Made by a program: the position numbers and the translations under genes. The notes under the pieces were generated by a model, which saw only the letters and a program-made list of their open reading frames with translations, was not told the origin of the DNA and searched no databases. A stretch of DNA of 64,000 bases from JAXMDC01 sp046349035 (GTDB lineage Bacteria; Pseudomonadota; Alphaproteobacteria; Rhizobiales; Kaistiaceae), in the NCBI GenBank assembly GCA_046349035.1, contig JAXMDC010000002.1, positions 744,001 through 808,000 of the forward strand, given 5' to 3'. Position 1 is the first letter of the stretch, and each line of letters starts with the position of its first letter. Below are positions 52,508 to 61,760 of this stretch, piece by piece.

Positions 52508-53811
52508 TCGCGTCGCGGCTTGCCGACATAGAGTTGGCGCGGCCGCCCGATCTTCTGCGAGGGATCCTCGATCATCTCCTTCCACTGCGCGACCCAGCCA
52601 ATAGTGCGGGCCACCGCGAAGAGGACGGTGAACATGTTGGTCGGGAATCCCAGCGCCTTCAGCGTAATGCCGGAGTAGAAGTCGACGTTGGGGTAGAGCT
52701 TCTTCTCAATGAAATACTCGTCGCTGAGGGCAATCCGCTCCAATTCCATCGCCACTTCGAGCAGAGGGTCGTCCTTGATCCCGCACTCCGCCAGCACCTC
52801 GTGGCAGGTCTGCTGCATGATCTTCGCGCGCGGATCGTAATTCTTATAGACGCGGTGCCCGAAGCCCATCAGCCGGAATGAATCGTTCCGGTCCTTGGCG
52901 CGGGCGATGAACTGCGGGATGCGATCGACCGTGCCAATTTCCTGCAGCATGGCGAGCGCAGCCTCGTTGGCGCCGCCATGCGCGGGCCCCCAGAGGCACG
53001 CAATGCCCGCGGCGATGCAGGCAAAGGGGTTGGCGCCCGACGACCCCGCCAGCCGCACCGTCGAGGTCGAGGCGTTCTGTTCGTGGTCCGCATGGAGGAT
53101 GAAGATGCGATCCATCGCACGGGCGAGAATCGGATTGACGACATACTCCTCGCTCGGCACCGCAAAGCACATCCGCAGGAAGTTCGACGCATAGTCGAGC
53201 GAGTTCAGCGGGTACATGAACGGCTGACCGATGTGGTACTTGTAAGCCATCGCCGCGATGGTCGGCATTTTCGACACCATGCGCAGCGAAGCGACCATGC
53301 GCTGGCGCGGATCGGTGATGTCGGTCGAGTCGTGATAGAAGGCCGACAGCGCCCCGACTGTGCCGACCATCACCGCCATCGGATGTGCGTCGCGGCGGAA
53401 CCCCGAGAAAAACCGCGACATCTGCTCGTGGATCATCGTGTGATACGTGATCCGCCGATCGAAATCGGCCTTTTCCTGCGCGGTCGGCAATTCGCCGAAC
53501 AGCAGTAGGTAGCAGGTCTCGAGAAAGTCGCCGTGCTCGGCGAGTTGCTCGATCGGATAGCCGCGATAAAGAAGTACGCCCTCGTCTCCGTCGATATATG
53601 TGATCGCCGACTCGCAGGAGGCGGTCGAGGTGAATCCGGGATCGAAGGTGAAATGGTGGGTGTCGCGGTAGAGACTGCCGACATCGATCACCGACGGCCC
53701 GATGCTGCCGTGCCGCACTTCAACCTCGATCGACTTGCTGCCGACCTTTAGGTTCGCCTTGTTCCTCTCGGCCTGCCCGGCCGGCGCGGCGGATTTGACA
53801 GCATCGTTCAT
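52480..53811 (-). CDS. gltA: Citrate synthase (type II)
   Basis: A 443-aa TCA-cycle enzyme condensing oxaloacetate and acetyl-CoA. The catalytic His lies in GPAHGGANEA, a second in GFGHRVYKNYDPR, and the catalytic Asp follows in the C-terminal part (YPNVDFYSG). The length and the N-terminal strand domain fit hexameric Gram-negative enzymes. It shares its 3' end with lpxB. The 156-bp gap to gltX should hold the promoter and contains an 8-bp-stem hairpin (53954-53973) without T-run at the gltX stop. Confidence 0.96.
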   Translation of the reverse strand: MNDAVKSAAPAGQAERNKANLKVGSKSIEVEVRHGSIGPSVIDVGSLYRDTHHFTFDPGFTSTASCESAITYIDGDEGVLLYRGYPIEQLAEHGDFLETCYLLLFGELPTAQEKADFDRRITYHTMIHEQMSRFFSGFRRDAHPMAVMVGTVGALSAFYHDSTDITDPRQRMVASLRMVSKMPTIAAMAYKYHIGQPFMYPLNSLDYASNFLRMCFAVPSEEYVVNPILARAMDRIFILHADHEQNASTSTVRLAGSSGANPFACIAAGIACLWGPAHGGANEAALAMLQEIGTVDRIPQFIARAKDRNDSFRLMGFGHRVYKNYDPRAKIMQQTCHEVLAECGIKDDPLLEVAMELERIALSDEYFIEKKLYPNVDFYSGITLKALGFPTNMFTVLFAVARTIGWVAQWKEMIEDPSQKIGRPRQLYVGKPRRDYVPLARRA

Positions 53812-53967
53812 GAAAGCACCCTCCAGGAGCGTCCGCTCCCATCCCCCGACCAGCGTTTCATTGACCTCGCCCGGCCCGATGTCGCCCAGTCGACGCCGTG
53901 TTGCGGCGCAACATAACCGGATTGCCGACGATTGCCAGCACCGACATGCCCGACCTTGATCGTGGGA

Positions 53968-55392
53968 TCAAGGGACCGCGCAATCCCGGATGCGGCCGAG
54001 GCTTTCCTCCCGCCCAAGGGCTACAAGAACCTCGAAAATCCCGGGCGAGGCCGCCCGTCCAGTCAGCGCCGCCCGCAACGGCTGAGCGATCGCCCCGAGC
54101 TTGATGCCGCGCTTTTCGGCAAAATCCCGCACTGCACCCTCGGCCGACTTTGCCGACCAGTCGGTGACAGCGGCCAGCGCCGAGGCGGCGCCGGCGAGGA
54201 GATCGCGCGCCTCGGGAGTCAGGAGGGCGGCTGCCGTCGGTTCCACAACAAGCGGCCGTTCGGCGAAAAGGAAGGCGGCGCGCTCGAGGAGATCGACGAG
54301 AGTCTTCGCCCGCTCCTTGAGGGCCGGCATGGCGAGCGCCAAGCGTTGGCGTCGCACGGCATCGAGCTGCTTGGCCGCCTCGGGCCCGCCCTTGATATGC
54401 GGCAGGGCGGCGATGAGCGTCTCCAGCAGTTCGGCATCGGAAAGCGCCCGCATGTAGTGAGCGTTGACGCTGTCGAGCTTGGCGAAATCGAATCGGGCCG
54501 GCGAACGGCCGATCGCCTCCACCTCAAACCACGCCACCATCTCCTCGCCCGACATGATCTCGGCATCGCCGTGCGACCAGCCAAGCCGCACCAGGTAATT
54601 CCGCATCGCCACCGGCAGGTATCCCATCGCCCGATAGGCATCGACGCCGAGCGCGCCATGCCGCTTGGAGAGCTTGGCGCCGTCCGGTCCGTGGATCAGC
54701 GGAATATGCGCCATCGTCGGCACGCGCCAGCCGAGCGCGTCGTAGATGATCTTCTGCCGCGCGGCGTTCGTCAGGTGATCGTCGCCGCGGATGATGTCGG
54801 TGACGCCCATGTCGTGATCGTCGACGACGACCGACAGCATATAGGTCGGTGTGCCGTCGGAGCGCAGGATCACGAAGTCGTCGAGATCCTTGTTGGGGAA
54901 GACAACGCGGCCCTGGACCCGATCCTCAATTGTCGTTTCGCCGCCGACTGGCGCCTTGATGCGAACCGCCGGCGCGACCCCCGGCGGCGCTTCGGACGGA
55001 TCGCGGTCGCGCCAGCGGCCGTCGTAGCGGGGCTGCCGGCCCTCGGCGCGCGCCTTCTCGCGCATCTCCTCCAATTCCGCCGCGCTGGCATAGCAGCGGT
55101 AGGCTCCACCCCGCGCGATAAGGCCTTCGGCCACCTCGCGGTGTCGCGCCGCCCGCGAAAACTGCATCACCGGTTCGCCGTCCCAGGTCAGCCCAAGCCA
55201 GCTGAGGCCGTCGAAGATCGCTTCCACCGCCGCCTCGGTCGACCTTTCGCGGTCGGTGTCCTCGATCCGCAGGCGCATGACTCCGCCGGTGTGCCGGGCA
55301 TGGAGCCAGTTGAACAGCGCCGTCCGCGCTCCACCGATGTGAAGGTAGCCGGTCGGGGAGGGGGCAAAGCGTGTGACGACTTTGTCGGACAT
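53968..55392 (-). CDS. gltX: Glutamyl-tRNA synthetase
   Basis: A 474-aa class I synthetase charging tRNA-Glu (or tRNA-Gln when GatCAB is used). The ATP-binding HIGH-type motif is FAPSPTGYLHIGGART and the KMSKS-type motif is AKLSKRHGALGV. The C-terminal anticodon-binding helices follow. It is divergent from comEC across 85 bp. Alphaproteobacteria often have two GltX paralogues; only this one is in the window. Confidence 0.95.
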   Translation of the reverse strand: MSDKVVTRFAPSPTGYLHIGGARTALFNWLHARHTGGVMRLRIEDTDRERSTEAAVEAIFDGLSWLGLTWDGEPVMQFSRAARHREVAEGLIARGGAYRCYASAAELEEMREKARAEGRQPRYDGRWRDRDPSEAPPGVAPAVRIKAPVGGETTIEDRVQGRVVFPNKDLDDFVILRSDGTPTYMLSVVVDDHDMGVTDIIRGDDHLTNAARQKIIYDALGWRVPTMAHIPLIHGPDGAKLSKRHGALGVDAYRAMGYLPVAMRNYLVRLGWSHGDAEIMSGEEMVAWFEVEAIGRSPARFDFAKLDSVNAHYMRALSDAELLETLIAALPHIKGGPEAAKQLDAVRRQRLALAMPALKERAKTLVDLLERAAFLFAERPLVVEPTAAALLTPEARDLLAGAASALAAVTDWSAKSAEGAVRDFAEKRGIKLGAIAQPLRAALTGRAASPGIFEVLVALGREESLGRIRDCAVP

Positions 55393-55477
55393 CGCGGCTC
55401 GCTGGAGGAGGGCTGGTGCCGGCTTGGCGCGGGTCGTGTAGCATAGCCCCGACCAGAGGCAAGCAAGGCCGCGCCAG

Positions 55478-57697
55478 GTGAGCGATCGTCAGGCGGAACT
55501 GACCCCGGTCGGGCCGCAGCTGCGGGCCCTCGGCGCTCCCGCATTGGCGTCTTCCGGCTGGCGAGGCGCAGCGGCGGCACGCCGAGCGTTGGCGTCGGCT
55601 GTGTTGCGCCAGTTGGAGCGCGGACGGGGTTTCCTGTGGTTGCCCGTCCTCTACGGCTGCGGCATCGCCGGCTACTTCGCTCTTCCGGCGGAGCCGTCGC
55701 TCCCTCCGCTGGCTTCCGTCACTCTCGCCTTGGCCCTGGCGGCTGTCCTGGCCCGGCCGCCCCCCCTCCTTTACGCCGCGCTTCTCGCCGGCGCTGCAAT
55801 CGCGGCGGGCACGACCGGCGCGAAGCTCCGCACAGACTGGGTCCGCGCGCCGGTTCTCGCCGCCGAGCGGACGCTGACCGTCACCGGTTGGGTCGCCGAG
55901 CGCGAACGCTCCAACACCGGCGGTGCCCGCCTGACCGTCCTCGTTCAATCGGCGGGCGATCTAACGCCCGAGCAGACGCCGCACTTCATCCGCGTCACGG
56001 CGCGTTCCGGAGCCGACGCCATCGGCTATGGGGACGGCATCAGTGTACTGGCCCGCCTTGCCCCGCCGCGCGGTCCCGCCTTTCCCGGTGGCTACGACTT
56101 CGCCGTCGCCGATTACTACCGCCGCGTCGGGGCCACCGGCTTTGCCCTCGGCGCCCCGAAGGCCGCCGACCTCGGCCCGCCGCCCTTCTCAATCGCCCTT
56201 ATGGCTTCAATTGAACGCCTGAGGTCCGCCATCGCCTCGGCGCTTCGCCGGGCGTTGCCGGGCGAGGACGGCGCCATCGCCGAGGCGCTCATCGTCGGCG
56301 AGCAGGGCGGCATTTCCGAAGCCACGCAGGCTCGCTACCGGGCCTCGGGCCTGGCCCACATCTTGTCGATCTCCGGCTTGCATATGGCCCTGGTCGCCGG
56401 CGCCGTGTTCTCTGCCCTGCGGGCGCTGCTTGCACTGGTGCCGGCGCTCGCGTTGACCCGGCCGATCAAGAAATGGGCTGCGGCCGCGGCACTCATCGTC
56501 GCCACGCTCTATGTCGGCATTTCCGGCGCCGCTGTCGCCACTGTGCGCTCCTACGTGATGCTGGCGATCATGCTCCTGGCGGTCATGCTCGATCGCCGCG
56601 CCGCCAGCCTCCGCAATGTCGCGCTCGCCGCACTGGTCCTCCTCGTTTTCGAACCCGAAGCGATCCTCACCGCCAGCTTCCAGATGTCCTTCGCCGCCAC
56701 TCTGGCCATCGTTGCCGGGTACGAAGCTTTCGCCGACCGGCAATCCCGGCGGATCAAGACCGGCGCACCGGCCGCCGGCAGGCGCATTCTTCGAGCGCTC
56801 GGCGGCCTGGCTTTGACCTCGTTGCTGGCCGGCCTCGCCACCGCGCCCTTCGTCGCGTTTCACTTCCAGCGCCTGGCCCCGCTGAGCCTTCTTGCCAACA
56901 TCGCCGCCGGCCCGCCGGTCAGCCTCGTCGTGATGCCGATGGCCTTGGCGGCAGTCTTGCTGATGCCGTTCGGCCTGGAAGCGTTGCCGCTCTGGCTGAT
57001 GGCGCGTGGCCTCGACGCGGTCGATGCGATCAACGATTGGACCGCGGCGCGGTCGATTGGCATCGGCGAGGTGCCGATGATGCCGCAAGCGGCCTTCCTG
57101 CTCGCCATCGCGGGCCTCGTCTGGCTTTGCCTTTGGCAGGGCCGCGCCCGCCTGCTCGGCGTCGCGTCGGCGATCCTCGCGGTCGCCATCGCTGCCCTCG
57201 GCCAGCGGCCGGAGGTTATTGTCAATGCCGAGGGCACCGCTGTCGCGGTTCGCGGCGCCGAGGGCAGTTACCGGGTGCTTGGTGGGAAGGGCGCCGCCTT
57301 CGCCATCGGCCAATGGCTCCGCGCCGACGGCGATCTTCGTGAAGCCCGCGATCCCACCCTCGACGACGACACCGATTGCGACAATCTCGGCTGCACCGCG
57401 CTGATCTCCTCGATCGGTCGCCGCGTTGCGCTTTCCCTCGACCGTCGTGCCTTTGCCGAGGACTGTCGCCTCGCCGCCGTCGTCGTCAGCCCGCTTGCCG
57501 CGCCCGATAGGTGCCGCACCACCGCACTTGTCATTGACCGAACGGCCCTGGCAGCCTTCGGCTCGCACGCTATCTGGACCGTTGCCGACCAAAGCAGACA
57601 GCCGACACTTCGCATTGAAACCGCTTACCCGGCTGTCCGTCGCCCCTTCATGCCGGCGATAACCAAAACCTCTCCGCCGTCGGCTGCGGCTCAATAG
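55478..57697 (+). CDS. comEC: ComEC/Rec2 family DNA-uptake channel protein
   Basis: A 739-aa polytopic membrane protein. It has an N-terminal DUF4131-like OB domain (LTVTGWVAERERSNTG; GYGDGISVLARL) and the Competence core (AEALIVGEQGGISEATQARYRASGLAHILSISGLHMALVAG region). A reduced C-terminal soluble part lacks the metallo-beta-lactamase HxHxDH motif. Such C-terminally worn forms are common in alphaproteobacteria, where uptake function is often unproven. It starts at GTG 55478 and overlaps the convergent lexA by 7 bp. Confidence 0.9.
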   Translation: MSDRQAELTPVGPQLRALGAPALASSGWRGAAAARRALASAVLRQLERGRGFLWLPVLYGCGIAGYFALPAEPSLPPLASVTLALALAAVLARPPPLLYAALLAGAAIAAGTTGAKLRTDWVRAPVLAAERTLTVTGWVAERERSNTGGARLTVLVQSAGDLTPEQTPHFIRVTARSGADAIGYGDGISVLARLAPPRGPAFPGGYDFAVADYYRRVGATGFALGAPKAADLGPPPFSIALMASIERLRSAIASALRRALPGEDGAIAEALIVGEQGGISEATQARYRASGLAHILSISGLHMALVAGAVFSALRALLALVPALALTRPIKKWAAAAALIVATLYVGISGAAVATVRSYVMLAIMLLAVMLDRRAASLRNVALAALVLLVFEPEAILTASFQMSFAATLAIVAGYEAFADRQSRRIKTGAPAAGRRILRALGGLALTSLLAGLATAPFVAFHFQRLAPLSLLANIAAGPPVSLVVMPMALAAVLLMPFGLEALPLWLMARGLDAVDAINDWTAARSIGIGEVPMMPQAAFLLAIAGLVWLCLWQGRARLLGVASAILAVAIAALGQRPEVIVNAEGTAVAVRGAEGSYRVLGGKGAAFAIGQWLRADGDLREARDPTLDDDTDCDNLGCTALISSIGRRVALSLDRRAFAEDCRLAAVVVSPLAAPDRCRTTALVIDRTALAAFGSHAIWTVADQSRQPTLRIETAYPAVRRPFMPAITKTSPPSAAAQ

Positions 57698-58386
57698 CGG
57701 CGGAACAACCCGACCAAGCGTCCCTGGATGCGAATGCGGTCCGGGCCGAAAATGCGCGTCTCATAGGCTGGATTGGCCGCCTCCAGAGCAATCGAAGCGC
57801 CGCGACGGCGGAGCCGTTTCAGCGTCGCTTCCTCGTCGTCCACCAGAGCCACGATAATGTCGCCACTGTTGGCGGTATCGCCCTTGCGGATCAGGACGGT
57901 GTCGCCCTCGAAAATGCCGGCCTCGATCATCGAGTCGCCCTTGACCTCGAGAGCGAAATGCTCGCCGAGGCCGAGCATTTCAGGCGGCACGGTGATCGTA
58001 TGGCTGTGGGTCTGGATCGCCTCGATTGGCGTGCCGGCGGCGATCCGGCCCATCACCGGAACAGCGACCGGATCGTTCGCCGCGGCACCCTCGGCGAGGT
58101 GGCGCACTTTCCCGAGATTGCCGACGATGACATTCGGAGAGAAGCCGCGCGGCCGGCCGGTGCCGGCTGCCGATTCTGGCAGCCGCAGCACCTCCAGGGC
58201 GCGGGCTCGGTTAGGCAGGCGGCGAATGAAACCGCGCTCCTCAAGGCCCTTGATCAGCCGGTGAATGCCGGATTTCGAGCGCAGGTCGAGGGCGTCCTTC
58301 ATTTCATCGAAGGAGGGAGGCACGCCTGAGTCTTTCAACCGCTCATGGATGAACATGAGCAATTCGTGCTGTTTCTTGGTCAGCAT
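57691..58386 (-). CDS. lexA: SOS repressor LexA
   Basis: A 231-aa repressor. The N-terminal winged helix (MLTKKQHELLMFIHERLK) is followed by the S24 peptidase domain. The self-cleavage bond is A117-G118 (RIAAGTP), and the catalytic dyad is S152 (KGDSMIEAG) and K190 (EATLKRL). I start it at 58386; the frame runs to 58515 but that part is not conserved. A GTTC-N7-GTTC box lies 123 bp upstream. Neighbouring comEC is the usual alphaproteobacterial partner. Confidence 0.95.
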   Translation of the reverse strand: MLTKKQHELLMFIHERLKDSGVPPSFDEMKDALDLRSKSGIHRLIKGLEERGFIRRLPNRARALEVLRLPESAAGTGRPRGFSPNVIVGNLGKVRHLAEGAAANDPVAVPVMGRIAAGTPIEAIQTHSHTITVPPEMLGLGEHFALEVKGDSMIEAGIFEGDTVLIRKGDTANSGDIIVALVDDEEATLKRLRRRGASIALEAANPAYETRIFGPDRIRIQGRLVGLFRRY

Positions 58387-58508
58387 GATCCCTCGCCACA
58401 GCCCCTTCTCGAAGTCGCCCCGCCCGGAGTTGTCCTTGTGGAAGTCTCCGGAGCCGGCACGCGCGGCATCGACCGCGAATCTGGTACAAAACACGAACAA
58501 ACTACCGT

Positions 58509-58523
58509 GTTCCATATGTGTTC
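58509..58523 (-). promoter_or_regulatory. LexA box upstream of lexA
   Basis: GTTCCATATGTGTTC on the plus strand, that is GTTC-N7-GTTC, matching the alphaproteobacterial LexA operator (a direct repeat, not the enterobacterial palindrome). It lies in the divergent region between lexA and the 58656 membrane gene, so it can autoregulate lexA and may also reach the other gene. Confidence 0.8.
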
Positions 58524-58655
58524 CGCAAGTCGAAACTTTCCGTAAATGCGGTGGTTTCCCATCACTTCCGCCTCGACCCGGCGCGCGCCTCGTTTATGGT
58601 CGGCGCGCGGAAGGCGGGCGCGCAGGCCCAGTCGAAGCGTTACGAGGGCGGCCCG

Positions 58656-59231
58656 ATGACAACCCGGAAGGCCTTTGGCCTAGCCGTTCTGGCGGTGTTC
58701 CTGGTGAGCGCCGCCGTTTGGGCGGCGATGGCCTTCGGCACACTTGCGCACCTGCGCCGTCTTGCCGGCGGCTTAGCGCCGCTCGATCTCCAGCCCTTCG
58801 GCTATCGTCCAGCCGACGTGAACGCCCTGCTGACCGCGCTTGGCGAGGAAGGCAGGCGTTTTTACGCCGATGTCCAACTCCGCATCGACGCTGTCTACCC
58901 CGCGCTCTACGCCCTGTCGCGGGCGCTGCTGATCTGGTGGCTGACCGAGCCGGGCCGTCTTGGCCGGGACGCTGCGCTGCCGCTGCGGCTGGCCCTTCTC
59001 GCCGCTCCGCTGATCGGTGCCGGGCTCGACTATGTCGAGAATTCCGCCATCGCCGCCATCCTCGCTGCGCCGATGCCCGTGGATCGGGTCACAGTCGGCG
59101 CGGCGGCCTTGGCGACGGAGATGAAGTCGGTTGCAGTGACCTTCACCGAAGTTGTCTGCCTTGCCCTCGGCGCGGCGGCCGCATGGCACTGGTGGCAAGG
59201 GCGACGGCCGGCGTCGCCATCATCGACCTAG
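58656..59231 (+). CDS. Membrane protein of unknown function, divergent from lexA
   Basis: A 191-aa protein with about four helices (GLAVLAVFLVSAAVWAAMAFG; LYALSRALLIWWLT; LRLALLAAPLIGAGLDYVENSAIAAIL; FTEVVCLALGAAAAWHWW). A soluble loop (YRPADVNALLTALGEEGRRFYADVQLRIDAVY) separates the first two. The family is small membrane proteins of unknown role. The frame is open further upstream without conserved sequence. It overlaps the convergent moeA by 4 bp at the 3' end. Confidence 0.65.
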   Translation: MTTRKAFGLAVLAVFLVSAAVWAAMAFGTLAHLRRLAGGLAPLDLQPFGYRPADVNALLTALGEEGRRFYADVQLRIDAVYPALYALSRALLIWWLTEPGRLGRDAALPLRLALLAAPLIGAGLDYVENSAIAAILAAPMPVDRVTVGAAALATEMKSVAVTFTEVVCLALGAAAAWHWWQGRRPASPSST

Positions 59232-60451
59232 CCGATGGCGACGGGACGGCGGAGGCGGACTACGCGGCAGGCGGTGCCCGCCGCTGCCGCCGGCGCGCGC
59301 GGCGCTCGGATGAGCAGGCAATCGGCGGCCGCCAGCACCGAGAGCATGGACGAATCCTGCACCGGAAACGGCGTCGCCACCGGCAGATCGCCCTCCCGCA
59401 CCTCGAGCCGGGCACGCTGGTAGTCCAGCCGCCCGTCATTGGCACGAACGTCGACGCCCAGCACCGCCGGCTCGCTCGGGTCTTCTGCCGGCTTGCCGAG
59501 GAAGGCCGAAATCAGCGGTACCAGGAAGAGTATCCCGCAAACCAGGCTGGAGACCGGATTGCCGGGAAGGCCGAGCACCGCCATCGAGCCAAGCCGCCCG
59601 AAGAGGAGCGGTTTCCCCGGCCGGAGCGCAATCTTCCAGAAATCGAGATCGAGACCGCGCGCGGCGAGGGCGGGCTTGATGAGGTCGCGGTCGCCCGACG
59701 ATGCGCCGCCGAGTGTCACCAGAATATCGGCCCCGCCCGCCAACGCCCGATCCACCGCGTCTCCGAGGGCACCGAGATCGTCGCGGGCGATACCGAGGTC
59801 GCTAACCGCCCCACCGGCGTCGGCGGCAATTGCCGCAATGCCATAGGTGCTGGAACTGACGATCTGGTCGGCGCTGCGCGGCGTCCCTGGCGGCACCAGT
59901 TCGTCGCCGGTAGCGAGGATGGCCACGCGGGGGCGCCGAACCACCGAAAGGCTGGCGTGATCCATGGCTGCGGCAACCGATAGGTCCGCAGCCATCAGCC
60001 GTCGTCCGGCCGGAAGCACCGTGGCACCCTCGGCGAAGTCGAGGCCGCGGCGGCGGATGAACTGGCCGGTGCGCGCGTCTTCCTTGACTGCGATCGTCTC
60101 GTCGCCAACCTTTTCGGCGTCCTCCTGGAGGAGGATCGCATCCGCCCCAGCCGGAACCGGCGCCCCGGTCAGGATGCGGACCGCTTCCCCCGCACCGACC
60201 GTTCCGCGGAATGCCTGGCCGGCGACGGATTGCCCGATCACGCGGAGGCGTTTTCCAGAGGTAGCATCGCCGGCGCGCACGGCGTAGCCGTCCATGGCCG
60301 ACGCGTCGAAGGGCGGCTGGGTACGCCGCGCCACCAGCGGCTCGGCCAATACGCGGCCGTGCGCGGCGGCAAGCGACACCGTCTCGGCGTCCTTGCGCGC
60401 GATGCCGCCGACGATGCGGCCGATCGCTTCGCTGACCGGAAGGAGGCTCAC
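59228..60451 (-). CDS. moeA: Molybdopterin molybdenumtransferase MoeA
   Basis: A 407-aa enzyme inserting molybdate into adenylylated molybdopterin. Domain signs are FDASAMDGYAV, GEAVRILTGAPVPAGADAI, the MoCF core VAILATGDELV with the following SSSTYGIAA, and TLGGASSGDRDL, ending with FGLPGNPVS-type LGLPGNPVSSL. The GTG at 60451 overlaps the moaC stop (GTGA). The frame stays open far upstream, but that is inside moaC. Serves NasA and SoxC. Confidence 0.94.
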   Translation of the reverse strand: MSLLPVSEAIGRIVGGIARKDAETVSLAAAHGRVLAEPLVARRTQPPFDASAMDGYAVRAGDATSGKRLRVIGQSVAGQAFRGTVGAGEAVRILTGAPVPAGADAILLQEDAEKVGDETIAVKEDARTGQFIRRRGLDFAEGATVLPAGRRLMAADLSVAAAMDHASLSVVRRPRVAILATGDELVPPGTPRSADQIVSSSTYGIAAIAADAGGAVSDLGIARDDLGALGDAVDRALAGGADILVTLGGASSGDRDLIKPALAARGLDLDFWKIALRPGKPLLFGRLGSMAVLGLPGNPVSSLVCGILFLVPLISAFLGKPAEDPSEPAVLGVDVRANDGRLDYQRARLEVREGDLPVATPFPVQDSSMLSVLAAADCLLIRAPRAPAAAAGTACRVVRLRRPVAIG

Positions 60452-60942
60452 GGCTTGTCGCCGGCGCGCCACGTCCCCGATCGCCCGCCCGACTTCTCCA
60501 GGAGCCGAATGCCGCCGATGACCATGCCGCGATCGACCGCCTTGGCCATGTCGTAGATCGTCAGACAGGCGACCGACGCCGCGGTCAACGCTTCCATCTC
60601 GACGCCGGTCTGCCCTGTGACCTTGGCCGTCGCGCGAACGCGAACCCCGGGCAAGGTGTCGTCGAGTTCGAGATCGACGGCGACCTCGCTGAGGCCGATC
60701 GGGTGGCAGAGCGGGATTAGCTCGGACGTGCGCTTCGCCGCCATGATGCCGGCGATCCGCGCGACCGCGATCACGTCGCCCTTCTTGACGTTTCCGTCGC
60801 GGATGAGAGCCAGCGTCGCCGCTTTCATCGTCACCGAACCCTCGGCAACCGCCACTCGGGCGGTCTCGGCCTTGGCCGAGACGTCTACCATGGTCGCCCG
60901 TCCGTCCGCCCCGAGATGCGTCAGACGATCGTTTTCCGCCAT
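60448..60942 (-). CDS. moaC: Cyclic pyranopterin monophosphate synthase MoaC
   Basis: A 164-aa enzyme of the first Mo-cofactor step. Family sequence is clear: LTHLGADGRATMVDVSAKAET, AKRTSELIPLCHPIGLS, and GVEMEALTAASVACLTIYDMAKAVD with the active-site Lys and Asp region. It follows trpC by 2 bp and overlaps moeA by 4 bp, joining Mo-cofactor genes to the tryptophan operon as is usual in Hyphomicrobiales. Confidence 0.96.
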   Translation of the reverse strand: MAENDRLTHLGADGRATMVDVSAKAETARVAVAEGSVTMKAATLALIRDGNVKKGDVIAVARIAGIMAAKRTSELIPLCHPIGLSEVAVDLELDDTLPGVRVRATAKVTGQTGVEMEALTAASVACLTIYDMAKAVDRGMVIGGIRLLEKSGGRSGTWRAGDKP

Positions 60943-60944
60943 CG

Positions 60945-61757
60945 CTAGCGCGCCTCCGCCGCTTCAAGCTGTAGCAGCGCCGTCGTCGCCACGGCGACAT
61001 CGCTCTGCCGCATCAGGCTTTCTCCGACCAGAAACGCGCCGACACCGACCCTCCGGAGCCGCGCGATATCCGCCGGCGTGAAGATGCCGCTCTCGCCGAC
61101 GACGATCCGGTCGGCCGGCACGCGAGGCGCCAGGCGCTCGCTCACCGCCAGGGAGGTCTCGAAAGTGTGGAGGTCGCGATTGTTGATGCCGATTAACGGC
61201 GACGCATAGGCACCGAGTGCCCGCCCGAGTTCGGCCTCGTCATGCACCTCAAGAAGGACATCCATCCCGAGATCCAACGCAGTCCTCTCCAGCGTCGTGC
61301 CGGTCGCGTCGTCGACCGCGGCGAGGATGATCAGGATGGCATCGGCGCCGGCCGCCCGTGCCTCGTAGACCTGGTAGGGATCGTACACGAAGTCCTTGCG
61401 GATCGCCGGCAGCGAAACTGCCGCGCGCGCGGCGACGAGATCGCCAAGCTTGCCCTGGAAGTGCTGGGTGTCGGTCAACACCGAAAGACAGGTCGCTCCG
61501 CCAGCCTGATAGGCGCGGGCGAGGGCAGGGGGGTCGAAGTCGGCCCGGATCAGCCCGCGCGAGGGGCTCGCCTTCTTGATCTCGGCGATCAGCGCCGGAC
61601 GGCCGTGGCCGATCCGCGCGCGCAGGGCGGCGAGGAACCCGCGCGGTGGCGGTTGGGCAGCCGCCTTCGCCCGGAGGGCTTCAAGCGGCACCGCGCGCTT
61701 GGCCGCGGCTATCTCCGCCCGCTTGGTCTCGCCGATACGCGCCAGAATATCGCTCAT
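60945..61757 (-). CDS. trpC: Indole-3-glycerol-phosphate synthase
   Basis: A 270-aa TIM-barrel enzyme of tryptophan synthesis. Motifs: ALIAEIKKASPSRGLIR (substrate Lys), the CLSVLTD strand, LRKDF-type AIRKDFVYDPYQVYEARA, and GINNRDLHTFETSLA, then VGESGI. Three bp separate it from trpD. Confidence 0.96.
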   Translation of the reverse strand: MSDILARIGETKRAEIAAAKRAVPLEALRAKAAAQPPPRGFLAALRARIGHGRPALIAEIKKASPSRGLIRADFDPPALARAYQAGGATCLSVLTDTQHFQGKLGDLVAARAAVSLPAIRKDFVYDPYQVYEARAAGADAILIILAAVDDATGTTLERTALDLGMDVLLEVHDEAELGRALGAYASPLIGINNRDLHTFETSLAVSERLAPRVPADRIVVGESGIFTPADIARLRRVGVGAFLVGESLMRQSDVAVATTALLQLEAAEAR

Positions 61758-61760
61758 GCC

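Noticed and set aside
53954..53973. Rho-independent terminator at the end of gltX
   Set aside because: An 8-bp stem is present but no T-run follows on the minus strand, so it is not called.
57691..58515. LexA with a 43-residue N-terminal extension
   Set aside because: The extension has no similarity and its start lies inside the LexA box; LexA starts at MLTKKQHELL.
59228..61000. A MoeA protein fused to an N-terminal extension (590 aa)
   Set aside because: The extra part is the antisense-free alternate frame of moaC; the GTG at 60451 overlapping the moaC stop begins MoeA-like sequence.
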